Positions 54,176-62,636 of a stretch of 64,000 nt of DNA are shown here, one piece after another. Location of the stretch: contig CM066033.1 in NCBI GenBank assembly GCA_033557465.1, positions 710,693,637-710,757,636 on the forward strand, written 5' to 3'. Source of the DNA: Ichthyophis bannanicus (Eukaryota; Chordata; Amphibia; Gymnophiona; Ichthyophiidae). The notes under the pieces are model-generated. The model was not told the origin of the DNA and searched no databases. It worked only from the letters and a program-made list of their open reading frames with translations. Position 1 is the stretch's first letter, and the number at the start of each line of letters is the position of its first letter. The position numbers were made by a program, and so were the translations under genes.

Positions 54176-54809
54176 GTAGCTAAACAGGCAGAAAAGGCGA
54201 CGGCAAAAGCTAGAAGGATGCTTGGGTGCATAGGGAGAGGAATGGCCAGCAGAAGAAAGGAGGTGATAATGCCTCTGTATAAATCTTTGGTGTGACCTCA
54301 TTTGGAGTATTGTGTGCAATTCTGGTGACCACACCTTCAAAAGGATATAAACAGGTTGGAGTCGGTGCAGAGAGTGGCTACTAAAATGGTTAGTGGTCTT
54401 CATTATAAAGCATATGAGGACAGACTTAAGGATCTTAATATGTACACTTCAGAGGAAAGGCGGGATAGAGATGATATGACTGAGACGTTTAAATACCTCT
54501 GTGGCATAAATGCACAGGAGAGCCTCTTTCAACTGAAAGCAAGCTCTGCTACGAGGGGGCATAGGATGAGGCTGAAAGGGGATAGACTCAGGAGTAATAT
54601 GCGGAACTATTTCTTTACAGAAAGCATGGTAGATGCGTGGAATAGTCTCCCAGTGGTATGGTAGAGATGAGGACAGTATCTGAATTTAAAAAAGCATGGG
54701 ACAAACACAGAGGATCTCTAAAGAAAAAAAAGGGGACTATTGTAGTAGCTGATATGGAAGGGTAGACTAGATAAGCCATGTGGCCTTTTTCTGCCATCAT
54801 GTTTCTATG

Positions 54810-55435
54810 AATGGAGCTTTATAAGAGTTCCAAACAGTTCCAGGTCATCAGGATAGGCTGAGCCAGTTCTAGCACTGCTCTATTCATTGTATGGACTTGG
54901 AGTTCTAATTTCCTTAAGGAAATCAATGGGAAATTGGAATTACATGTTCATGGATGCAATCAGACAAAGCCAGGACTGGATGAACCAGTTTTGATGATCT
55001 GGAGCCATCTCATAGTCCTATACTTATGATCACTTTTTAAAAGATCCTCTTGCCCCAATTCCCAGAGACTTAAGGGTTCCCAACTGACTCCATTTTGTCA
55101 GCACAGACTGATTATGTCCTGATTTTACCAAGGACCCTCAATTTGTTGCAGCATTTGCCTCTGACTACAAAATCAAGGTGAATATTTCCCTCATGCAGCC
55201 TTCCTCCTAAGATGTTTCTTGTTTCCACCCTGTAGTCACCAAGACTTACTTTACACACCCCTCCTTGTAAATGTCATAGGGTATTCAGAGACTTGTAACT
55301 CTGATTTCACAATTGTATTCCTTATGAAAAAAAAAGGTTAAAAGTTCATGCATGCAATAGGGTATAAGTCGAGGACTGGATTAACCTTATTGGCCAATTT
55401 TGGAGCTGCTGGCAGGAAGGTTTGTTTGCGTATAC
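54810..55435. other. Sequence with no gene recognised
   Basis: No coding, RNA or repeat signature that I can name. Confidence 0.4.
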
Positions 55436-56010
55436 CAGAGCTTTATTCTAATTTAAGGCCACCAATAACTTAGCGCCCCCAGCAATATGCATACTCCTCA
55501 CCCGCACCCCTAATACCAGATCTAGGAGATCAGTGGCAGCCAATACCCTAATCATCCCAACGGACTCCACAAAGCGTTCAAATGCAACCACGGAAAGAGC
55601 ATTCTCATACTTCGCTCCTAGATGCTGGAACAATCTTCCTCCCTCCATAAGAGCAATCAATGACCTCAAGCAATTTAGAAAAGCTATAAAACACCACCTA
55701 TTCCTCTTACACTTCTCTCAATACCAGTTACCATCATCTACCCCCTCAACTTTTCCTAACCCCCCATAAACCATAATTGATCTGATCTATCTCTTCTTGT
55801 ATAATAAGAAAGTTACCATTGTAGATAGTTGAATTATTAAGATGTACAAGGTTTTTCCTAAGTTAAATCCTGTTAGATCTCCTGTTAAATGTAAACTCAC
55901 GACAGCCTGTTGCTATCTGTGAGCACTTTATGTTTACTGTAAACCGCGCTGATGAGAAAGAGTGCGGTATATAAGAACGTTTAATAAATAAATAAATAAA
56001 ATAAATAATT
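55436..56010 (+). mobile_element. L2-like LINE 3' end
   Basis: Encodes the C-terminal ORF2 blocks TERAFSYFAPRCWNNLPPSI and RAINDLKQFRKAIKHHLFL (55595-55700), typical of L2/CR1 C-termini (F.....WN.LP...R). The tail contains ctgtaaaccgcgctgatgag, agtgcggtatataagaacg and ends in (aaat)n. A sibling tail is at 61830-62182. Confidence 0.82.
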
Positions 56011-57135
56011 AGCTTTTACTTCTGCGAGACTCTACAGTATTACAAGTCTGACCCCTGATGAAGACTCCTGTAGCCAAAACTTGGCCGAGGTGGGCTTTGC
56101 TTCAATAGAGTTCTGTATTCCATGGTCTCTTTCCACTTCCTTGTTCTGTGATTGACACCAATGTGCCACAATATTGCACTGATCAATCAACCAAATCCAT
56201 GGTGGGCCCTATGGCCACATCCCCCATCAGCCATAGTGTCAGTATATTGCCATGGGGCAGCAGTGATGAGATATGGTATAATTTTTAAAAAAGGATTCCA
56301 GAGGTTATCCAGGAAACTACAGACTGGTGAGAGCCTGATGTCAGCACCGGGCAAAAAATGGTAGAAACCATTATAAAGAATAAAATTACTGAACATGTAG
56401 ATAATCATGGCTTAATGGAAGAAAACCAACATGGATTTAACCACAGAAAATTTTGTCTTACTAATCTGTTATATTTTTAGAACGTGTGCATAAACCAGTA
56501 GACAAAGGTGAGCCAGCTGATATAGTGTATCTGAATTTTCAGAAAGTCCTCATGAGACTCTTGGTGAAATTAAAAAGTCATGGGATAGGAGGCAGTGTAC
56601 TATTGTGGATCAGGAACTGGTTAAAAGATAGAAAGCAGAGAGTAGGACTAAATGGACAATTTTCTCAGTGGAGAAAGGTAAATAGTGGCATACCCCAGGG
56701 ACCTGTGCTGGGCCTGCTGCTTTTTAACATAGTCATAAATGACCTGGAAATAGGAATAAGGTGATCAAATTTGCAGTTGACACAAAATTATTCAAAGTTG
56801 TTAAAACACAAGAGGATTGTGAAAAATTGCAAGACGACCTTGATAAATTGGAAGACTATCCATCCAAATAGCAGATGAAATTTAATCTGGACAAGCAAAG
56901 TTCTGCACCTAGGAAAGAACAACCCAAACTATGGTTACACGATACAAGATTCCACATTAGGAACCACCACCCAGGAAAAAGATTTAGGCATCAACGTGGT
57001 TAGTAAGTTGAAACCCTCTGCCCAGTGTGCAGTGACAGCCAAGAAAGCAAATAGAATGCTAGGAATCATAAGGAAAGGAATGCAGAATAAAACTAAGGAT
57101 ATTATAATACATCTGTATCATTCCATGGTGCGACC

Positions 57136-58703
57136 TGTCAGACGGGTGCCTGGGTGAGAATGTTCACAGTCTTGGCAAAGGCATATATTAATATGATTTG
57201 CAAGGGATTGTGGGAAATGTAGTCCATTCACACCAGACACAGCCGTTCACAATAATTAGTTGTGCTTGAGTGTAAAGCCAATAAGATATTTATTTATGGG
57301 GTTATTTCTCCCAACACAGATATGCTTGGTAGCACATAAAACAGGATACTTGCTTTCAGTGTTAAACTTAGAAAAACAAAATCAGGAAAACAACAGCTGA
57401 ACTTGTCAGGCAATCAAAGCAAAAGAATAAAGACCTGGTTGGTAACAAACTGGTCTTTTCTGTAGGCTCTAGCTAATATTTTCTTAGCAGTGCTTTAATC
57501 AACAAACAAAACCCACAAAGTAGGGAAAACTGTTCTTTTCAGGTTAACTTCTTATATCTTCACACATAGACTCAGAAGTGATTTCCTCAGAGCTCACAAG
57601 CAATTAGGTAAGGCTCAATTGCTAGCAGTTACCCAGCTGAAACCCCTTAGCTGGCTTGCTTTCTACTGCATGGCTCAAATCCTACTCAGGAGCTTTTCTG
57701 AGTAGATTAAAGAACAAGTTTGTATTTCTTTGTGATGGTTGTTGTACTTTGTAACAGTAAATTACCAAAGGAGTTTAGACAGAGAGCAATCCATGTATTC
57801 ACAGCCTGTGTCTATAACCTCTCCCCCTTCTTCAACAATCATGGGTTCAATATCATGGATTGGCACAGAGGAATTTCTCAATGGAGCACTCTCAGGAGAA
57901 TACTTGTTTCCCTGCTGTCTTTCAAGGGTATAGCTAGGGCATAGATCAGTGTTCATACCTGAGCTTCCATTGCTGTTAGAGTTCCTCTCTAAATAGCCTG
58001 GCCAGTATGTAGTCCAGTTCTTATGTCCAGCCTTCCAATCCAGATCCCTGGACACTGGATCTCTCTTCACATACCTTCTGGCACGGGTCCTAGGGTCCCT
58101 TCCAAGTGCAGCCGTCTCCCTCACAGGTACCGTCTGGAGATTCCTAGCTCTGCAGCACCACTCCTCTGGTTTTCCCCAGTCCAATGGTGTATGCTGGCCT
58201 TTTGAATGTCTCCCAGTATACGTACTGCTCTGGACTCCTTTAGACCTCCCAAATGCTTTTCTCTTCTTTCTTCCAAAGGGTTTCTTGCCCTCTCTGTCCG
58301 TCTGCTCTGGCTTCTGCTTCTGATGATGATCCTCCAGATGATGAAGCTGTCCAAGATGAGGATCTCCAAGATGAAACTGAGGATGATTCTCTGTAGAATA
58401 AACTCTACCTTTATTCTGCTTAGATGAGTGCTCCACCCTAGCACAGTGCAGCTGTGCTGAATCAGGCCCTGCCCTTTGAGATGAGTGCTTGGGGATTACC
58501 TCATAGCCCTCCTGATTGAACACACTTTTCCCCACTTCAGCTCCTCTAATGGCTGTTGGAAACCTGGTGCATTCTGGGACTGGTAGTCTTTTATAGAAAA
58601 ATTCTGTTTTCTTATTTCTACCAGAACTGACAGGTTGCTTGTTCAGAGTCACTTCACCTTTACTATAGCTCCTTCCTGAGCTATGATAAGCTTCCTTATC
58701 ACA
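57136..58703 (-). mobile_element. Solo LTR (copy d) with 4-bp target duplication GACC
   Basis: Read on minus it starts TGTGATAAGGAAGC and ends CACCCGTCTGACA. GACC is at 57132-57135 and at 58704-58707 within the family A LINE words catggtgc/gcaccttgaatattg. 1568 bp. The start TGTGAT is the same as in copy e. The part near 57290 (plus: atttatggggttatttctcc, cacagatatgcttggta) is shared with the LTR at 61.5-62.6 kb (copy g). Confidence 0.87.
57762..58703 (-). CDS. LTR-encoded charged protein with MDCS tail (copy d), intact frame
   Basis: On minus the frame is open from LTR codon 1 (TGT-GAT-AAG, CDKEAYHSSGRSYSKGEV) for 313 codons to a stop at 57762-57764, without any interruption; it even continues upstream into the LINE. 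It is rich in K, R, H, Q and G (KKPFGRKKRKAFGRSKGVQ), with later RARRYVKRDPVSRDLDWKAG, then KNWTTYWPGYLERN. It ends HDIEPMIVEEGGEVIDTG then CEYMDCSLSKLLW. The phase at the LTR start is the same as in copies a, e and f. No known domain. An uninterrupted 313-codon frame in a solo LTR is unlikely by chance. Confidence 0.72.
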   Translation of the reverse strand, partial: CDKEAYHSSGRSYSKGEVTLNKQPVSSGRNKKTEFFYKRLPVPECTRFPTAIRGAEVGKSVFNQEGYEVIPKHSSQRAGPDSAQLHCARVEHSSKQNKGRVYSTENHPQFHLGDPHLGQLHHLEDHHQKQKPEQTDREGKKPFGRKKRKAFGRSKGVQSSTYTGRHSKGQHTPLDWGKPEEWCCRARNLQTVPVRETAALGRDPRTRARRYVKRDPVSRDLDWKAGHKNWTTYWPGYLERNSNSNGSSGMNTDLCPSYTLERQQGNKYSPESAPLRNSSVPIHDIEPMIVEEGGEVIDTGCEYMDCSLSKLLW

Positions 58704-59419
58704 GACCGCACCTTGAATATTGTGTGGAATTCTGGTCGCCATTATCTTAAAAAGGATATAGTAGAATTAGAAAAGGTACAGAGAAATGCAACTAAAATAG
58801 TAAAGGGGATGAAAGGATACTCCTATGAGGAAAGGCTTAAATGGTTAGGGCCATTCAACTTGGAAAAGAGACCGCTGAGGGGAAATATAAAGATCTACAA
58901 ATTAATGAATGGAGTGGAATGGGTAAACAGAGATCAGTTCTTTACATCATCAGAAAGTAGAAAGACTAGGGGACATGCAATGAAGCTACAGTGTAGCCCA
59001 TTAACACTAATAAAAGCAAATATTTTTTTCACTCAATGAGTAATCAAACTCTGGAATTTGTTACCAGAGGATGTGCTGTAAAAGCTGTTAGTGTAGCTGG
59101 GTTTAAAAAAGGTTTGGACTAGTTCCTGGAGGAAAGGTCCATAAACCATTATTAAAGAGGACCTGGGAAATCCACTGCTTCCCCGGGACAAGCATTGTGG
59201 AACCTGTGTACCTTTTTGGGAACCTTCCAGGTACTTTTGACCTGGATTGGCCACTGTTGGAAACAGGATACTGAGCTTGATGGACCTTGGTCTGACCCAG
59301 TATGGCAGTTCTTATGTTCTTATGTCCTGCCACAAGTCTTTGAAAGGGCCCACATATCATCTGACATGATACTGTCTTCCTTCCCCTTGATATCAACATA
59401 GCAGATGAGAGAAAGAGGG

Positions 59420-60095
59420 ACACAAAGTGGCAGTACGAGGAAGGGGTTCAGGAGCCATGAACGGACACATTATATGTTGGGGTGGCTTGTGTGCTGTGTC
59501 AACGATGCTAGTTCAACGTTTACAACTAATCCAAAATACAGCTGCACGGCTTGTTTCAAATGCTCGACGATTGGATCATGTTACTCCACTTTTGTTTAGT
59601 CTTCACTGGTTGCCACTTCGTTTTCGGGTCAAATATAAAATATTAATTTTAACCCACCGGGAGCTCTATTTGTCAACTCCATTATACCTATCTGATCTCA
59701 TCTCTTTACATACTCCTTACCATCAATTACGCTCCCTTCATACCAATTGCCTCACTCTCCCATCTCCTTCGCAAGCACACATGGAACAGACTCGGCATGC
59801 TGCATTCTTTTTTCTCAGCCCAGCACTTTGGAATGCCCTGCTGTCTTCACTCCGTTTAGAACCTATTTAACTTGACATTCAAGAATTTTCTCAAAACTCA
59901 CCTGTTTAAACAAGCTTTTGACCTCAAAGAATGACCTCCCTAGCCTGTTGTCTGTGTTTTGTTGCTTTCTCTGTCCCTTTCCTGTCTCAAATTTGGCGTT
60001 CCTTTCTCCTTTCGTAGCAATGTTTTAATATTTTATTGTAAACCGCCCTAATGTTTTGACGTGGGCGGTATATCAAATGTAAATAAAGATAAAGA
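59420..60095 (+). mobile_element. L2-like LINE 3' end
   Basis: Encodes VQRLQLIQNTAARLVSNARR, DHVTPLLFSLHWLPLRFRVK and YKILILTHRELYLSTPLYLS, the classic C-terminal ORF2 blocks of LINE2-like elements, then ALWNALLSSLRLE. Tail: attgtaaaccgccctaatgt and gtgggcggtatatcaaatgt followed by aaataaagataaagata. One frameshift after LEPI. Confidence 0.88.
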
Positions 60096-60099
60096 TAGT

Positions 60100-61060
60100 G
60101 TCAGATCCTGTGCCCTTATAGACTGCAGGCCTGTCAGCCCATGCTCCATATGGGGAACTCACACAGGAGGTGTTGTCTCTCAAACCCATAAACCAGGGTT
60201 GCACCTTAGAAGATACGTCTATCAAGGGAAAATAGTTAGTGGGAAGTGCCTGTAGCCAGCCCTGCAATGTCACACAATCCTGCACATCAGAGTCAAGGCC
60301 ATGGCTACTACTTGTAGCAAACAACCAGCCAGTCACCTACTAAACAGACACAATAGCTTATCCTGGAGGAGCAATGCTGCCTGACTAACAGGACACAAGT
60401 TCAAGTCTGACACTTGAGGCACTTAACCACCAAAATGGGCAATTATTCCACACTAGAAGCTGTCAGTTTTGCAATGCTAACTTCTGCTATCTGGCAACCC
60501 AAAGATTAATATTTTGCCATGAGTGGTGTGTGTCCTCGGCACCTGTATGGCTCCATGAAAGGAAATGCAATGGCAGATAGAGGAGAAGGCAAGCATTCAT
60601 AGGGCTTGGGGAGTATAGAGGTGTGTATGGGTCATGGTCTGGCCCAGACAAGTGGGAAAGGCAGCTACACAGAGGGAATTAGTGGCCTGAGAGCTCAAAG
60701 AGGAGAATGTTGAACAAGAGGAGGCAGGAGAAGGCAGAAGATGGTGTGAGGGTAACGGGAGAGAAGCAACAAGGTAAAGACAGGGTACAGAAATGTGTGG
60801 AAAATAGGAGGGAGTGGTGGCCGAGATGGGTGGGTGTCAGTGGGCCTAGAACTTAATTGAAGGGGCCTCAAAACTGAAGGGCAACTGACATGCTTGCACT
60901 GGCCTTACCTAAAAGGGGACTGCAGGGGCAGGCTTGGAAGGATGGGAGACAGCATTCTAGAAAGCAAAAAGGGTGGCAGATGAAAGTGGAGATTGTTGGC
61001 TACAGTGTGTAGGTGGGGGGAGGGATAGGACCAAGGTTGTGTGTGGATCCAAAAGGGAGG
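60100..61060. other. Sequence with no gene recognised
   Basis: GA-rich in part (about 60580-61000). No convincing coding blocks. Phrases near 60590-60700 resemble those of the Harbinger at 34-37 kb in composition only. Confidence 0.35.
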
Positions 61061-61341
61061 AGTAGCCTAGTGGTTGGGGCAAGGTACTTCAGGCCGGAAG
61101 GTCGGGGGTTCAAATCCCACTAGAGGACAGCAACCTTGGGCCGGAAGGACTGGGGTTTCTAGTCCCACAGATGCTCCTTGTGGTCTTGGCAAGTCACTTA
61201 ACCCTCCACTGCCCATGTTCCCTGTAAGTATTAGTGTATGTGTCTCATATCCCCACGTGTTAAATGTATCCCCCAATTGTGTTGTGACCGCTTTGATTGA
61301 AGGATAAGGCGGTATACAAAACTGTCTAAATAAATAAATAA
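61061..61341 (+). mobile_element. tRNA-headed CORE-SINE with LINE tail, complete copy
   Basis: tRNA-like head with box A (gtagcctagtggttggggca) and box B (ggttcaaatcc), a middle ggccggaaggactggggttt, the MIR-like core cttggcaagtcacttaaccc, and a tail gaccgctttgattgaaggat then aaggcggtatacaaaactgt, (aaat)n. The tail resembles the L2-like ends at 55.9 and 60.05 kb, so an L2-type reverse transcriptase is the likely mobiliser. Confidence 0.85.
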
Positions 61342-61540
61342 AAGGGCCACCTCCTGATGTCATATCTATCTCCCATAGTGACTTTGATGTGAGGCAGACC
61401 CTGGAGACTCTGAAGTGCAGGTTCCACACAATGAAGCGGTAGACCCCAGACCTCACACAGTGCCTCTGACGGGAGGCAGCAGCTGCAGTTGGTAAGTATG
61501 GCCTCTTCCATACCACTTACACCCTGTAAAAGGGGGTGCT
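61342..61540 (+). other. Possible Harbinger Myb-gene remnant
   Basis: One frame reads VRQTLETLKCRFHTMKR then PDLTQCL, loosely like the trihelix region of Harbinger accessory proteins. Too short and broken for a firm call. Confidence 0.25.
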
Positions 61541-61829
61541 TGTTATGAAGGTACCACCATCTTGGCAAGTATGTAAATTAACTGCCTTGCAAAGGATTGT
61601 GGTTATTGAAAGCTTGCCTTTTGAAATAAGTAAAGACTCTTGTAGTTGGTCGAGTGTAAGGCAAAATTGGAGTTTATTTATGGGGTGATTATTCCACACA
61701 CAGATATGCTTGGTAACACCATCCAGATAACTTCTCCAGGGTTTATTCAACACAAAATAAGGCAACTGAAAAACTTATGCAAATAAGTATCAAAGTCCTT
61801 TATGGAACAGAAAGGCTTTCTTACAGCCA

Positions 61830-62182
61830 CTGATGCTGGAATAAACTCCCCCCTCGCATTAGAGCAATTAAAGACCTTAAACAATTCAGAAAGGCCCTCA
61901 AACAACATCTCTTTATCACTCACTTTAAGCTTCCAGACTTACCTCCCACCCTCCCATACTTACCCTCTTAACCCCATACCTATCCATATGAATGTACAAA
62001 GCTAACATAAATCATATCAGGTATTCTAATGATTGTAATTAGTTCCCCTGTTTACCTCCATTTTATCTCCCTGTTATCTGTAAACAAAGGCCAGTCATCT
62101 GACCTATGTGTTTTATTGTTACACTGTGAACCGCACTGATGATAAATAGCGCGGTATATAAGAAATATTAAATAAATAAATC
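61830..62182 (+). mobile_element. L2-like LINE 3' end inside LTR copy g
   Basis: Encodes TDAGINSPLALEQLKTLNNS-like frameshifted C-terminus (aggaataaactccc, attaaagaccttaaacaatt) and the tail gtgaaccgcactgatgataa, agcgcggtatataagaaata, (aaat)n. Sibling of 55600-56010. Confidence 0.75.
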
Positions 62183-62469
62183 AAAAAGGAAAACTTCTTT
62201 ATACATAAACATAGCTCACTTTCTCCATACAGAAAATAACTTTTAAATCCCATGTGTGCACAGCTTGTGCTGGGCTCTCCTCCACCAACAGGTGACAATT
62301 AACTGCAATCAGTAGCTTGATTTCAGCACACGTGCAAACTTTCCAACAAAGCTTTTTCTTTTCAACAAAACTTTATGTGAAGTCAATATTTAGAATGTTT
62401 CCTTTTGATGTTTGCTCTTATATTTAGGATTTTCCTAAAATAACAACCTACTCAAAGAACAGTCCATAT

Positions 62470-62590
62470 AAACATCCTCTGCATCAGATGTTAAACCTTG
62501 CTCCTGATATTGCATAGATTCAGTTTCTCCGTCTGACTCAGAGGGCTTTAGGAACTGACCTCTATACGGGGAGAAACTGTTTCTCCAGGA
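62470..62590 (-). pseudogene. LTR-encoded ORF remnant with MDCS tail (copy g)
   Basis: On minus one frame reads FLKPSESDGETESMQYQEQ, then GLTSDAEDVYMDCSLSRLLF and a stop near 62440. Only the C-terminal end remains, but it carries the full 'MQ ... acidic ... YMDCSL' signature, and SL.LL matches copy d (MDCSLSKLLW). Confidence 0.65.
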
Positions 62591-62598
62591 CCAAGCAG

Positions 62599-62636
62599 GA
62601 AGTCAGTCCTCACATATGAAGTCAGTCCTCACATAT
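62599..62636 (+). repeat. 19-bp tandem duplication
   Basis: gaagtcagtcctcacatat occurs twice in immediate succession (62599-62617, 62618-62636), at the junction between LTR copy g and the DIRS-like element. Confidence 0.85.

Larger units (their letters stand above)
46400..54808 (+). mobile_element. Jockey-superfamily LINE (family C), split by an LTR retrotransposon
   Basis: Endonuclease start: VVCINAHSMGNKIADVEALM and VAVTETWVHGQS (about 46635-46745), then EALLIGDFNMLDVDWN. Reverse transcriptase: KVDKAMGPNGIHPRILKEF, VYLDFSKAFDTIPHRRLIN, SGVQQGSVLGPILFNIFVSD, and the catalytic box decayed to FASADNTK. The LTR element at 48410-54175 splits it. It resumes with AKQAEKATAKARRMLGCIGR, HLEYCVQFW, QRVATKMVSGLHYKAYEDRL and ends at tttttctgccatcatgtttc. 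Several stops are present. The minus piece at 1-160 belongs to the same family. Confidence 0.85.
56275..59335 (+). mobile_element. CR1-like LINE 3' half (family A, copy 3), split by a solo LTR
   Basis: Reverse transcriptase blocks LNFQKVLMRLLVKLKSHGIG, VLLWIRNWLKDRKQRVGLNG, SGIPQGPVLGLLLFNIVIND, then (catalytic box decayed to FAVDTKLF) KDLGINVVSKLKPSAQCAV. After the LTR (57136-58703) it resumes PHLEYCVEFWSPLS-like sequence, [40 protein letters not shown], and ends ggaccttggtctgacccagt then atggcagttcttatgttctt. This is the best-preserved 3' terminus of family A in the window. Confidence 0.83.
61541..62614 (-). mobile_element. LTR (copy g), deleted, with an L2 tail inserted
   Basis: On minus it appears to start TGTGAGGACTG near 62614 and end CTTCATAACA at 61541. 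The right part of the plus strand (agtttatttatggggtgatt, cacacagatatgcttggta) matches copy d at 57290-57330. An L2-like tail (61830-62182) is inserted. Most of the LTR ORF is missing. Confidence 0.62.
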
